From assembly GCA_041391665.1 (NCBI GenBank), contig JAWKNO010000003.1:1364001-1428000 (forward strand): a stretch of 64,000 bases of DNA, given 5' to 3'. Each line of letters begins with the position of its first letter. Position 1 is the stretch's first letter. The notes beneath the pieces were generated by a model. The model was given only the letters and a program-made list of their open reading frames with translations, was not told the DNA's origin and did not search any database. Shown one piece after another: positions 8,162-17,382 of this stretch. The position numbers were made by a program, and so were the translations under genes. Origin of the DNA: Bacteroidia bacterium (GTDB lineage: Bacteria > Bacteroidota > Bacteroidia > J057).

Positions 8162-10630
8162 ATGCAACAAACACAACATTTATTTTGCCTGGGAATGGCC
8201 ATGATACTTATGGCATTTTCCCAGCACCTGATGGCGCAAACCCAACAAAAAGTTACCATCAGCGGCTACGTTACCGATGCCGAAAGCGGCGAGAAAATTA
8301 TCTCCGCCAATGTCTATGACAACCTTACCAAACAGGGTGCAGTAACCAATGACTATGGATTCTTTAGCCTTACCTTAAAAGCCGGCCAGATAAATCTTAT
8401 CTCTGCTTTCCCCGGTTACAAGTCCTTTCAATCCACTTTTACCCTTACCCGTGATACTTCGATCACCATTTCCCTCGAAATTTTTGCCCTCGAAACGGTC
8501 GAAATTGTCGCCGAAGAGGAAGAGCGGATCGAGCAGAAAACAGAAATGAGCACGATTGATGTGCCTATCCAACAAATTAGAAAACTACCCGCTCTGCTAG
8601 GAGAAGTAGATGTAATCAAAGCTATTCAGCTTCTGCCGGGCGTACAATCGGGCAGTGAAGGCACCACCGGTCTTTATGTCAGAGGTGGCGGACCTGATCA
8701 GAACCTGATTTTGCTCGATGGCGTTCCCCTGTATTATGTCAGCCACCTGGGCGGATTTTTCTCCGTATTTAATGCGGATGCCCTGAGCAGTGTAAAACTC
8801 GTAAAAGGTGGCTTCCCCGCCCGTTATGGAGGAAGGCTTTCTTCTGTGCTGGATATCCGAATGAAAGAAGGTAACCTCAACAAATTTGAAGGAGAAGGAA
8901 ATATCGGCCTCATTTCTTCCAAACTTTCATTTCAGGGCCCGATTATTAAAGGGAAAACCTCCTTTATTGTTTCCGGAAGACGAACTTATTTTGATCTTTT
9001 TTCCAGACCGATATCAAAACTGGCTACAAAAGGCAATTCCTCTTTTGGTTATGCTTTTTACGATTTGAATGCCAAGGTGAACCATATTATTTCGGACAAA
9101 GACCGGCTGTATCTCAGCTTCTATTTCGGCGATGACAATCTGGACATAAAAGAAAAATACACCAACGGCCAGCCTGGAACCAATAATTACAGCAACAGTT
9201 TTTTTAAAAGTGGAATTGGCTGGGGAAATGACCTGGCAGCACTTCGCTGGAATCATATCTGGAGCCCGCGACTTTTCAGTAATCTTACGGCCACTTACTC
9301 CAAATACAAATTGGGAATACGGTATGATGAGGAGAATGAGTTTTTCCAAAATGATACCCTTCGCAGCTATTCCAGTTTCTTCGAATATGTCTCTGGCATC
9401 CGCGACTGGGGGTTAAAACTGGATTTTGATTACTACCCGGCACCTTCTCATGATATTAAATTTGGGATAAATTCTACCCTGCACAAATTTACCCCCGGTT
9501 CACTCGGTTACCGTGAAAACTCCGGGAATAACCGAATCGACACAACCCTGAAAACCAAAATTCACAATACGATTGAAACCTCTGTTTACGTCGAAGACAA
9601 TTTTCAGATCGGACGCAGATTTAGTGCAAATATCGGCGTGCACGCGGTCAACTATCTGGTCAATGAGGAATCTATGTTTTCCATTCAACCCCGGGCTTCT
9701 GCTCGGCTTCAACTGACAGATAGAGTTTCTTTGAAAGGTTCTTATGTGCAAATGACCCAATTTATTCACCTCCTGACCAACTCTACCATTGGCCTTCCTA
9801 TTGACCTTTGGGTACCGGCAACAGATAAAGTGCCTTCACAACATTCGTGGCAGGCAGCAGGTGGAATTGCCACTTCGTTGTGGGATGACCAGCTGGAACT
9901 GAGCGTGGAAGGGTACTATAAGAAAATGGATGGTCTTATCGCTTTTAAAGAAGGAACAAACTTTTTCCTGGGTGGCATAAATGAAGGAACATGGGAGAAT
10001 ATTGTAGAAACCGGCGGAGAGGGAGAAGCCTATGGGGCGGAGTTTCTTGTTCAAAAGAAAAAAGGAAAAACGACGGGCTGGGTAGGTTATACGCTTTCAT
10101 GGAATTACCGCAAGTTTGATGCATTAAACGGCGGGGTGAAATTCCCTGACCGGTATGATCGACGCCATGATCTGAGCGTGGTTGTCAGTCATGCATTCAA
10201 TGAAAGAATCAGCGTATCGGGAACATGGGTATATGGCACGGGCAATGCCATTACGCTTCCCAGTGGTAGTTTTGCGACCATCGAACACTGGGACTTCTTT
10301 GGCAATAATACTACCGGCAGCTTTGTGCCTATGAGTATTTCTCAATCGCTGTGGGGAGATTTTTCCGGCAGGCTTTATGAAAACGGGAGAAACGGCTTCC
10401 GTATGGAAGCTTACCACAGGCTCGACCTTGGGGTAAATCTTACCAAAAAAACCCGCTGGGGAGAACGAACCTGGAACTTTGGGGTGTATAATGCATACAA
10501 TCGTCTGAATCCGTTTGCTTATTATATCCGCAACGATTACGACTCCAATAATCAGACTTCTACCCCCAAACTGAAAAAACTTTCGCTGTTTCCTATCATC
10601 CCTTCTGTGAGCTATAGCTTTAAATTCTGA
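8162..10630 (+). CDS. TonB-dependent outer-membrane receptor
   Basis: An 822-residue protein. A signal peptide ends near residue 26 (LMAQ). Residues about 31-115 form a carboxypeptidase-regulatory-like Ig domain (VTISGYVTDAESGEKI). A plug domain follows at about 140-240, including LYVRGGGPDQNLILLDGVPLY and the GGFPARYGGRLSSVLDIR segment. The remainder is an outer-membrane barrel ending in aromatic Phe. This class imports large or scarce substrates using TonB energy. The DUF4249 lipoprotein gene follows 23 bases later, a pairing common in Bacteroidota, and an ECF sigma system precedes it. Substrate not evident. Confidence 0.92.
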   Translation: MQQTQHLFCLGMAMILMAFSQHLMAQTQQKVTISGYVTDAESGEKIISANVYDNLTKQGAVTNDYGFFSLTLKAGQINLISAFPGYKSFQSTFTLTRDTSITISLEIFALETVEIVAEEEERIEQKTEMSTIDVPIQQIRKLPALLGEVDVIKAIQLLPGVQSGSEGTTGLYVRGGGPDQNLILLDGVPLYYVSHLGGFFSVFNADALSSVKLVKGGFPARYGGRLSSVLDIRMKEGNLNKFEGEGNIGLISSKLSFQGPIIKGKTSFIVSGRRTYFDLFSRPISKLATKGNSSFGYAFYDLNAKVNHIISDKDRLYLSFYFGDDNLDIKEKYTNGQPGTNNYSNSFFKSGIGWGNDLAALRWNHIWSPRLFSNLTATYSKYKLGIRYDEENEFFQNDTLRSYSSFFEYVSGIRDWGLKLDFDYYPAPSHDIKFGINSTLHKFTPGSLGYRENSGNNRIDTTLKTKIHNTIETSVYVEDNFQIGRRFSANIGVHAVNYLVNEESMFSIQPRASARLQLTDRVSLKGSYVQMTQFIHLLTNSTIGLPIDLWVPATDKVPSQHSWQAAGGIATSLWDDQLELSVEGYYKKMDGLIAFKEGTNFFLGGINEGTWENIVETGGEGEAYGAEFLVQKKKGKTTGWVGYTLSWNYRKFDALNGGVKFPDRYDRRHDLSVVVSHAFNERISVSGTWVYGTGNAITLPSGSFATIEHWDFFGNNTTGSFVPMSISQSLWGDFSGRLYENGRNGFRMEAYHRLDLGVNLTKKTRWGERTWNFGVYNAYNRLNPFAYYIRNDYDSNNQTSTPKLKKLSLFPIIPSVSYSFKF

Positions 10631-10653
10631 TTGAATATATAAATCGCCAAGTA

Positions 10654-11637
10654 ATGAAAAAATTAATATATATATTTCTGATACTGGCAGTTGCATCTGC
10701 CGTTGTTTCCTGCGAGCGCGATCTCGAAATTCCGCTGCCGGAGCATCAGTCCAAACTTGTGATCAACGCATACCTGTATGCCGGGATGCCTGTGGACATT
10801 TATGTGACCCGCAGTTATGGCATCATTGAAAACGTGGAGATAAAGGACATCCTTGTCGAAAACGCCCGTGTGGAAATACTGGAGGGTGACAAAGTGCTGG
10901 ATACACTGGCCTATCGGGATACAACTATTCAGGACCCGTTTGGAGTTGCGAAAACAATAAAGCTGGGGAAATATTATTCCGAAACCGTAAAACCTGAGGC
11001 CGGAAAATCCTACACAGTACGAGTTTCTCATCCTACATATGGCACTGCAACAGCTACAACGGTAATTCCCCGACAGATCAGCGTATTGGATACAAAAATC
11101 GAGCAGGATGTATATGTGTCTCAAAATACCGACTTTGATGGGCAGGTGTATGTTTATAGTCAGTCACTGATAAAGGTAAAAGTGGAAGATCCCGCCGGGG
11201 AAAAAAACTTTTACAATTTTGAGGTGGGAATAGATTTTGAATTACCCAGCTATCCGGGCGTTCCTTTTTATGGAGATCTTTATACTACCAATAACGTGTA
11301 CAGAAATCCGGGTGAAGGCTATACCGGAGATAAAAAGCCGTTTGTCGATGACTCATTTGACGGTACGATCAAAACCCTTGAAATGGCGACCGACCTTCCC
11401 AATAATTATCAGTTGCTTTCAGAAAGGCAACCGCTGGAAATCAAAAAAATCTATGTGAAGGCTATCGCGGTAAACGAGGATTATTACCGTTTTAAAAGCA
11501 AATTTGACCTTCAGCAGCTAAATCGCGATACCGATGACTTTGGCATTGTTCCGGTGGAAGCCATTATTATTTACAGCAATGTCGAGGGCGGTTTTGGCAT
11601 CGTCGCCGGGTTCAATGAATCGACGTTTGAATTTTAG
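10654..11637 (+). CDS. DUF4249 family lipoprotein
   Basis: A 327-residue protein with a lipobox VVSC (Cys20). After the signal it reads ERDLEIPLPEHQSKLVINAY, the typical start of DUF4249 proteins, followed by beta-rich segments (VDIYVTRSYGI, ARVEILEGDKVLDTL, YTVRVSHPTYGTATATT). These proteins are encoded next to TonB receptors and are thought to be surface accessory lipoproteins; the biochemical role is unknown. It is the last gene of the 6282-11637 cluster and converges on the hydrolase gene with a 24-base gap. Confidence 0.88.
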   Translation: MKKLIYIFLILAVASAVVSCERDLEIPLPEHQSKLVINAYLYAGMPVDIYVTRSYGIIENVEIKDILVENARVEILEGDKVLDTLAYRDTTIQDPFGVAKTIKLGKYYSETVKPEAGKSYTVRVSHPTYGTATATTVIPRQISVLDTKIEQDVYVSQNTDFDGQVYVYSQSLIKVKVEDPAGEKNFYNFEVGIDFELPSYPGVPFYGDLYTTNNVYRNPGEGYTGDKKPFVDDSFDGTIKTLEMATDLPNNYQLLSERQPLEIKKIYVKAIAVNEDYYRFKSKFDLQQLNRDTDDFGIVPVEAIIIYSNVEGGFGIVAGFNESTFEF

Positions 11638-11661
11638 GATCCCCATTGCGGGTAAACAACA

Positions 11662-12612
11662 TTACCGAAATTCAGGGCGGGTAAACACATCGAGGTGTAG
11701 TCCCGCCCATGATCCCAGCAAGTCGCTTCCGGTTTCTTCTGTGCCGGGAAAATATGCCTGCTCGGGCGTTAGTTCTGTTTCAGGAATGGCGCCGAGAATA
11801 TGGTACATGTACTCGTGATATTGTGGATAGTCGCGGAGGTTGTTGTGCCCGCCGCCTTTGATGGTAATCAGGGTACTTCTTTCGCCCAGCAGACGCACAA
11901 GCCGGCGGCTCATCGAGTAGGGAATCGTCAGATCTCTGGTTCCGTGGTAGATATAAACCGGGAACGAGACGTTTTCCAGAAATTTGTCGGTTCTCACCTT
12001 AAACCTCGATATACGTTTGACCGGTACAAAAGGCAGATATCGCTGGAATAAATGCAAAAGGCTGTAATAGGGCGCATCCAGGATCAGCATACGGGGGTGA
12101 TTTTCGGAGGCAACTTTTGCAGCGAAACCTGAGCCCATAGAGCGGCCATATACGATGATATTATTTTCGCCATAACGCTCAGTCAGCCAGTCGTATCCAT
12201 ACAATGCGTCGTGAAACAACCCGGCTTCGGTTCTTTTGCCCCGGCTTTTGCCAAAGCCTCTGTAGTCAATCATCATGACATCATATCCTTTGCTGGTGAA
12301 GTCTCTCGAAAATTTTGCCCAGCCTTTGATGCTGCGGGTATTTCCGTGAAAATAGTACACCACCCCGCGCGAATTGGGCACACGAAACAACAGTCCGCTG
12401 ATCACGGCTCCTGGTTCTGTGTCGAAAGTTAGTTCCTCAAAAGGATAAGGATAATCAAATTTGAAGTAGAGCGGCAGTTTTTCGGGATGGAATAAAAACA
12501 ATTCCTGTATCAGGTAAATGATCACCATGATAACCGGATAAAACAATACAATTCCACCAAGAATATACCAGATAGTAGCCATAGAAGTAGTAGTCTGCAT
12601 GAAGGTACTCAT
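11662..12612 (-). CDS. Membrane-anchored alpha/beta hydrolase
   Basis: A 316-residue protein with an N-terminal membrane helix (about 14-38) and an alpha/beta-hydrolase fold. The oxyanion segment YFHGN is at 87-91. The nucleophile elbow GRSMGSG has Ser158, the acid is probably Asp227 in GTRDLTIPY, and the base is His256 in GGGHNN. This layout matches the ABHD13/17 (Bem46-like) serine hydrolases. The substrate is not predictable, with esters or thioesters likely. ATG at 12600 is an alternative start. It follows the outer-membrane protein gene (22-base gap) on the minus strand. Confidence 0.88.
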   Translation of the reverse strand: MSTFMQTTTSMATIWYILGGIVLFYPVIMVIIYLIQELFLFHPEKLPLYFKFDYPYPFEELTFDTEPGAVISGLLFRVPNSRGVVYYFHGNTRSIKGWAKFSRDFTSKGYDVMMIDYRGFGKSRGKRTEAGLFHDALYGYDWLTERYGENNIIVYGRSMGSGFAAKVASENHPRMLILDAPYYSLLHLFQRYLPFVPVKRISRFKVRTDKFLENVSFPVYIYHGTRDLTIPYSMSRRLVRLLGERSTLITIKGGGHNNLRDYPQYHEYMYHILGAIPETELTPEQAYFPGTEETGSDLLGSWAGLHLDVFTRPEFR

Positions 12613-12633
12613 CCGGAAGCAAAAAGGAAAGTA

Positions 12634-13326
12634 CTAAAGCGCCAGTCCCATACGAAAACTCGTCATGGGAAGAAACTGCCAGCCCATTTCGCCTCCTTTG
12701 GGGTGAAATACTTTTGAGCGAACCGGGTCTCCGTAGGAAAATTTTGCCCCAAAGCTAAAGTCGAGAAACCCGTACCGGAGAATACGTCGCTGAAACCCCA
12801 GCATAGGGGTTATAGCAACATTGTCAGAGTAAAGAATTCCGGTATCATCGGTAGCAGTCCATCCTTTCTGTTCGGGCTGTAATCTCGTGCTGAGTACGAG
12901 GCCAAGGTAATTGGCTGAAAGGTTATCTGCACTTCTTCCCTCCCTGATCCTTTTTTGCATCCCGTAATAATATCTCGGCCCCACTGCCACGCCGATAACT
13001 TGTTCCTCTGCGTAATACAGTTTACGGAGATTTCCTATGCCTATCGCCGTGTACCATGAGGTAGATATTTCTCCGGTCAGCGACCATGTGGTAAAAATCT
13101 TCCGTTCATACCCCGCGCGAAAGATTCCGTGGACATATCCGTTTCTGCTGATCCGGATGAGATTTGTCAGATCCAGCTTGATCATCTGTTTTTCGGGCAC
13201 GCGAAGTGAAAACAGCCGGGACTCTGAAGGAGGGAAAGAGTCTTCAGGAGCAATGCGATTTTGGCCTGAAGAGTAGCTGTAAAAGAATAATAGCGTAACA
13301 ATCCATAAGGGTAACAGATGCTTCAT
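12634..13326 (-). CDS. Putative outer-membrane beta-barrel protein
   Basis: A 230-residue protein with a signal peptide (MKHLLPLWIVTLLFFYSYSSG). The mature part has alternating amphipathic strands such as GYVHGIFRAGYERKIF, VAVGPRYYYGM and LGLVLSTRLQP, and ends in a barrel-like strand MTSFRMGLAL. No specific family is recognised. It lies downstream of the second sigma/anti-sigma pair, separated by a 43-bp palindrome, and just before the hydrolase gene, so it may be a target of that regulon. Confidence 0.6.
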   Translation of the reverse strand: MKHLLPLWIVTLLFFYSYSSGQNRIAPEDSFPPSESRLFSLRVPEKQMIKLDLTNLIRISRNGYVHGIFRAGYERKIFTTWSLTGEISTSWYTAIGIGNLRKLYYAEEQVIGVAVGPRYYYGMQKRIREGRSADNLSANYLGLVLSTRLQPEQKGWTATDDTGILYSDNVAITPMLGFQRRILRYGFLDFSFGAKFSYGDPVRSKVFHPKGGEMGWQFLPMTSFRMGLAL

Positions 13327-13359
13327 ATCGCCAGAATTAAATAGCAGGAGTGCTTAAAG

Positions 13360-13402
13360 ATAAGAAAATATTAATTCACATTGTGGATTAATATTTTCTT
13401 AT
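13360..13402. terminator. 43-bp near-perfect palindrome, terminator or operator
   Basis: Arms of 21 bases (13360-13380 and 13382-13402) are reverse complements with one mismatch, centred on 13381. The outer part reads ATAAGAAAATATTAAT and the inner part CACA/TGTG. It sits after the stop of the anti-sigma gene and before the start of the outer-membrane protein gene on the minus strand. It could stop the sigma transcript. Its symmetry and AT content also fit a protein-binding site for the following gene. Confidence 0.55.
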
Positions 13403-13440
13403 AATTTTTATCCCGACGTTGGTTCACAACCCTGTTTTAC

Positions 13441-14016
13441 TTATTCACGGATTCCACAGGCCTTTTCACGCAATTCGAGGATCAGTGCTTTCCGCTTTTT
13501 TTCAAGGCTTTGGAGACGTTTTACGGTGCCGGGGTTGTCGCCTTGTTCATCGAGCAGGCGGATCATACTGTCGCGTACTTTTGTGATAGACTGAAGCATT
13601 TCCATCACCGGTTGAATTTTTTCAGATTCCTGGTCCGGCAATTTTTCAATACAATTTTTCAATTCCTCTTCCTGCGAGGCAAGTTGGTGTTCATACTCAG
13701 TGATTTCTGCTTTTGAAAGCGGAAGTGCCCGATCGAGTTCTTTTTCTGAAAACGTAGCGGCGTTTGCAGGTATAGAGGATTGCGGTCGGAATAACCATAA
13801 AGCGCCTGCGGTCAGCAGTAGCAGGACGGTGGCTGCGGCTGCCAGATGCGCCATTTTGAATGGTACCGGGATAAACCGCCGGATCACAGGTTTCCTGCCG
13901 GCGTCTTCTTCTGCCAAACTTTTTTCGATCTGGTTCCAGACCTGGTTGTCGGGTTTATACACTGGCAATTTTTGCAGGGCATCCCGAAGATTTGATTGAT
14001 TTTTTTCGTTCATCAT
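13441..14016 (-). CDS. Probable anti-sigma factor, single membrane helix
   Basis: A 191-residue protein whose ATG overlaps the stop of the sigma gene by ATGA (13013-type coupling, at 14013-14016). The N-terminal 50 residues are hydrophilic and contain a segment LRDALQKLPVYKPDNQVWNQ seen in many Bacteroidota anti-sigma proteins. A membrane helix lies at about 58-76 (MAHLAAAATVLLLLTAGALWLF). The remaining 115 residues are a predicted periplasmic coiled coil (ELDRALPLSKAEITEYEHQL, LQSLEKKRKALILELREK). No zinc-binding HxxxCxxC motif is present. The role is inferred from coupling to the sigma gene and topology. Confidence 0.72.
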   Translation of the reverse strand: MMNEKNQSNLRDALQKLPVYKPDNQVWNQIEKSLAEEDAGRKPVIRRFIPVPFKMAHLAAAATVLLLLTAGALWLFRPQSSIPANAATFSEKELDRALPLSKAEITEYEHQLASQEEELKNCIEKLPDQESEKIQPVMEMLQSITKVRDSMIRLLDEQGDNPGTVKRLQSLEKKRKALILELREKACGIRE

Positions 14017-14558
14017 CTTACACCCAACCCTTTAAGTTTTTGTTGAAGTTGTTTTTTTGCGTAGTAAAGCTGCGATTTGGAAGTGCCAACGGAAATGCCC
14101 ATTGTTTCTGCCACTTCTTTATGAGAATAGCCTTCTACTTCTATGAGTACAAATACAGACCGGTAACCATTGGGCAGAGACTGAATCGCCTGCTCCAGAT
14201 ATCCAATATCAATAGGCGTATTCCAGTCCACGACTTCCTGGTGTTTTTCATCTTCCAGGGGAAGATGTACGACCTCGCGTTTAATGCGGCGGTAGGCGGT
14301 CCTCACCACGATGGTTTTGATCCATGCACCGAGACTGGACGCCTGCCGAAATCCTCCGATTCCCTTAAAAACACCGATAAAAGCCTCCTGTAACACGTCT
14401 TGTGCAAGGTCAAAGTCATTGGTGATCCGGTAAGACAGGGTGTACATAGCATCCTTGTATTTGTCATACAAGGCCTTTTGCGCCAGTCTGTCTCCCGCAA
14501 GGCAACCTTCGACCAGGTTTTGCTCTTTTTCGCTGATCCTGTAGCCTTCGCTGTTCAT
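14013..14558 (-). CDS. ECF-type RNA polymerase sigma factor
   Basis: A 181-residue sigma-70 family protein. Region 2 spans about 22-90, with SYRITNDFDLAQDVLQEAF and a WIKTIVVRTAYRRIKR helix. Region 4 spans about 122-175, with EGYSHKEVAETMGISVGTSK as the helix-turn-helix. It is translationally coupled (ATGA) to the downstream anti-sigma gene. This is the second such pair within 8 kb, on the opposite strand to the first, and the two proteins are clearly different. Confidence 0.93.
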   Translation of the reverse strand: MNSEGYRISEKEQNLVEGCLAGDRLAQKALYDKYKDAMYTLSYRITNDFDLAQDVLQEAFIGVFKGIGGFRQASSLGAWIKTIVVRTAYRRIKREVVHLPLEDEKHQEVVDWNTPIDIGYLEQAIQSLPNGYRSVFVLIEVEGYSHKEVAETMGISVGTSKSQLYYAKKQLQQKLKGLGVR

Positions 14559-14650
14559 CTTGTACCCATCTGCTTTTGTCTTAAAGTGCCGGTATCCACG
14601 TCCGGAGTTGTATAGTGAAGATAATATTTTTGAATGGAATGCACCAATTA

Positions 14651-14682
14651 CAAAAAAGGCCGTCTATATTTCAGACAGCCTT
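14651..14682 (-). terminator. Rho-independent terminator of the histidine kinase gene
   Basis: On the minus strand AAGGCTGTCT pairs with AGACGGCCTT (one G-U pair) around a 7-base loop, followed by a run of T. It lies 37 bases after the stop codon at 14719. Confidence 0.75.
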
Positions 14683-14718
14683 GATAGAGAAAAGCTAATT
14701 TTCAGGTGGATGTATGAG

Positions 14719-17082
14719 TCAATTTGTAATTGCGGGTATTTTTATTGTAAAACAGGTGCCTATGCCCAGTTCTGAGTCTACAGATATGGTGCCGCCAAGT
14801 TTGTCGAGTGCTTCACTTACGATGTATAGTCCGATTCCGGAGCCCTGGCTGTTTTTGGTCCCTCTGTAAAACATGTCAAAAATTTTGTTTATGCTCTCTG
14901 GCGCAATCCCAATTCCGTTGTCGCAGATTTTGATTTCGGCGAGGTCTGCATTTCCGGTTACCTGGATCGAAACGTAAGGGTGTTTTTTGCTCAGGTCGCT
15001 GTAGCGGAAGCTGTTGGAAATAATATTGTTGAATACCATTTTCATTCGCATCAGGTCAGAGTGGAAATCACCCGAAATATCAATCGTTACTTTTTTATCA
15101 ATTTTATCATTGTCAGGAGCAAACCGAAGTACTTCAAACACATCGCTGATCACGCTCTGAAAGTCGATTTTTTGACTCATCAGCTGGGTACGACTATTTC
15201 TCGAATAACCCATAATTTCTTTGATAAACGCATCAAGTTTGTTGATACTATTGTCCATCAGGTCGTAGTATTGATTGCGTAAATCTTCTTTGGGTTCTAT
15301 TCTGGCGATATTGATCAGCCCTTTTACAGACACCAATGGTGCGCGAAGGTCATGCGAGACGCTGTACACAAACTTGTCTAATTCGTGATTGACTTTTATG
15401 AGTTTTTGGTTTTGCTCTTTGATTTGCCTTTCGTCTTCCCGCATTTTCGTCACATCCCTGATAGCGCCGTCAAAATAAATCTCCCCGTTTTCACCTTCTG
15501 TTTTTATGCTGCTCATCAGTCCCCAGAAAATCGTTCCATCTTTTCGTTTGAATTCAGCTTCTTCATTAGTGAAATATGTATTTTCCTGCATCAATTGCCG
15601 AAAATCCTGGCGGCGGGCCGTATTGACATATAAAGCATCCGGATCGAGTGGCAATACCTCCTCTACGGAATCATAGCCAAACATCTCGGCAAAGGCTTCA
15701 TTTACATACAAAATCCCGTTGTGTGGGGTACTTCTGAAAATACCTTCTTTGATGCTTTTATTGATGGATGAAAGGAGTTGTTGTTGTTTGCGTACCTCCT
15801 GTTCCGCCAGTTGTTTGCTTGTAATATCCTTTGCAAAAAAAGAAAATCGGGAAATATCTCCTTCTATATCCACAACCGGGTTGATAGAGTATTCAAAATA
15901 ATGGTCTTTCCCTCTGATCGGAAGTTTACCTATCGCTTTATGTGAAGCGCCTGCAAGCACATTATCGACTAAGGATTTCCAATATCCAAAGATTTCTGGT
16001 TTTATAACTTCGGTAAGATTCATCCCGGGGACGAGGGCAGATCCTAAGACATTTTCCGTGATTTTTTGTACGGAGGAATTGGCAATCAGCACATTGTAGT
16101 TACTATCTGCCAGAAGTATCAGGTCGGGAGTATTTTCTATCAGCGCCGAGAGGTTGGATTCTTTCATGGCAATTTCACGTGTTCTTTCTGAAATCTGTGC
16201 TTCCAGTATTCCATGCATCTCACGGGATTGCTCAATCATCTCCTTCACATCGCGCTGAAGCATCTCTGCGGCATCAATAAGAAGGCTGAACGGATCATTC
16301 TCGATATTGCCTTCAAAATTACCGGGGGTAAAACTTTCGTCCCAGGTGATACTGCTCATCATCCTGAAAAGTTGATCAATTCGCTTTTTTTGATTTTGCC
16401 TGATACTCTCAATCTCTTCTTTGAGGAACTTTATCTGAAGGGATTGAGTGTACTGTTTTCTTGCAGCATTGAAACCGAGTCTGCGGGATAATTTTTGCCA
16501 AAAGTTTTGCGGGGGCGTTTTTGTATTTGGCTGAGACATTTCCGGATATATCTTCCCGGGAAGGTGGATTTTGTCAGCCGATACACGAGTTTTGGGAATC
16601 TTAGCCAGTTGATTTTGGATGCGATACCGGTTGATACCCGTAAATGCTTCTTCTTTGGTTTTACATGTTGTGAAGGATACCTGCCTGTCAAACCTTCTCA
16701 AAAGATTAAAGAGGTTTCGGATAATATAATTAGGCGAAACGATTAGCAGATATTTGACATGGCCGATAGAGAACATATCCGCAACCGACATTTGAGAAGA
16801 TTTTCGCGCAGCAACATTGACCCAGTTGAGTCTGGATACATCCGCGATTACAAAAAAACCTGTTGGTAAACCTGCCTGAACGTATTTGGTAAAGACGCTC
16901 CTGATCAGTGTTTCTGAGGCAGTCTGATCTTCGGCATCCATTACTCCGATAAAGCTCAGAACCAAGATTTTATCTTCTATAATTTCAATCTCCAGCATGC
17001 AGGATGAATCCCGGCCGACATACCTCAGGTCTTGCGGTAATATGGAGGAGCAAAGATATCCGGTGCCCGATGCAGTCTTCAT
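14719..17082 (-). CDS. PAS-domain sensor histidine kinase
   Basis: A 787-residue kinase. Residues 1-170 form an unfamiliar N-terminal domain (LEIEIIEDKILVLSFIGVMD..., predicted alpha/beta, perhaps STAS-like). A coiled-coil stretch follows at about 200-300. Two PAS domains lie near 310-430 (ENTPDLILLADSNYNVLIAN) and 440-555. The HisKA dimerisation helix carries the phospho-acceptor in VSHDLRAPL near residue 568. The HATPase domain shows N (FNNIISNSFRYSD), G1 (DNGIGI) and G2 (GSGIGLYIV) boxes. No membrane segment is evident, so it is probably cytoplasmic. It has no adjacent response regulator. Confidence 0.92.
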   Translation of the reverse strand: MKTASGTGYLCSSILPQDLRYVGRDSSCMLEIEIIEDKILVLSFIGVMDAEDQTASETLIRSVFTKYVQAGLPTGFFVIADVSRLNWVNVAARKSSQMSVADMFSIGHVKYLLIVSPNYIIRNLFNLLRRFDRQVSFTTCKTKEEAFTGINRYRIQNQLAKIPKTRVSADKIHLPGKIYPEMSQPNTKTPPQNFWQKLSRRLGFNAARKQYTQSLQIKFLKEEIESIRQNQKKRIDQLFRMMSSITWDESFTPGNFEGNIENDPFSLLIDAAEMLQRDVKEMIEQSREMHGILEAQISERTREIAMKESNLSALIENTPDLILLADSNYNVLIANSSVQKITENVLGSALVPGMNLTEVIKPEIFGYWKSLVDNVLAGASHKAIGKLPIRGKDHYFEYSINPVVDIEGDISRFSFFAKDITSKQLAEQEVRKQQQLLSSINKSIKEGIFRSTPHNGILYVNEAFAEMFGYDSVEEVLPLDPDALYVNTARRQDFRQLMQENTYFTNEEAEFKRKDGTIFWGLMSSIKTEGENGEIYFDGAIRDVTKMREDERQIKEQNQKLIKVNHELDKFVYSVSHDLRAPLVSVKGLINIARIEPKEDLRNQYYDLMDNSINKLDAFIKEIMGYSRNSRTQLMSQKIDFQSVISDVFEVLRFAPDNDKIDKKVTIDISGDFHSDLMRMKMVFNNIISNSFRYSDLSKKHPYVSIQVTGNADLAEIKICDNGIGIAPESINKIFDMFYRGTKNSQGSGIGLYIVSEALDKLGGTISVDSELGIGTCFTIKIPAITN

Positions 17083-17382
17083 AGGAGTTATTGATCTGTT
17101 TTAGTTGCGGCGGGTGCTCATAAACTGAAACATAAACCTAACGCTTTCCCACTTTCAAAAAAAAAGTAAACCGACCACTTTCTTAGGCGGCTCTTGCACA
17201 CATTTTTTACTCAAAAACTCTGCTTTTTCGCCCCCAAAAGGGGGTACCCATGAGTTTGAGAAACTTTTTAATCATTCTCTTACCTCTATATGTGTCGGAA
17301 TTGAATCTCTTATTCAAAAAAAACTGCTATTTTACCTGAGAAAACAATCTTCTAAAAACACGTTTTTACTCAAACAACCGCA
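17083..17382. other. Divergent intergenic region with a small hairpin
   Basis: This 300-base gap lies between the divergent histidine kinase and MBL hydrolase genes and should contain both promoters. CCCCCAAAAGGGGG at 17231-17244 is a perfect 5-bp stem with a 4-base loop. It lacks a T-run, so it is not a standard terminator. No gene is seen. Confidence 0.5.

Noticed and set aside
17231..17244. CCCCCAAAAGGGGG as an intrinsic terminator
   Set aside because: It lies between divergent genes and has no T-run on either strand.
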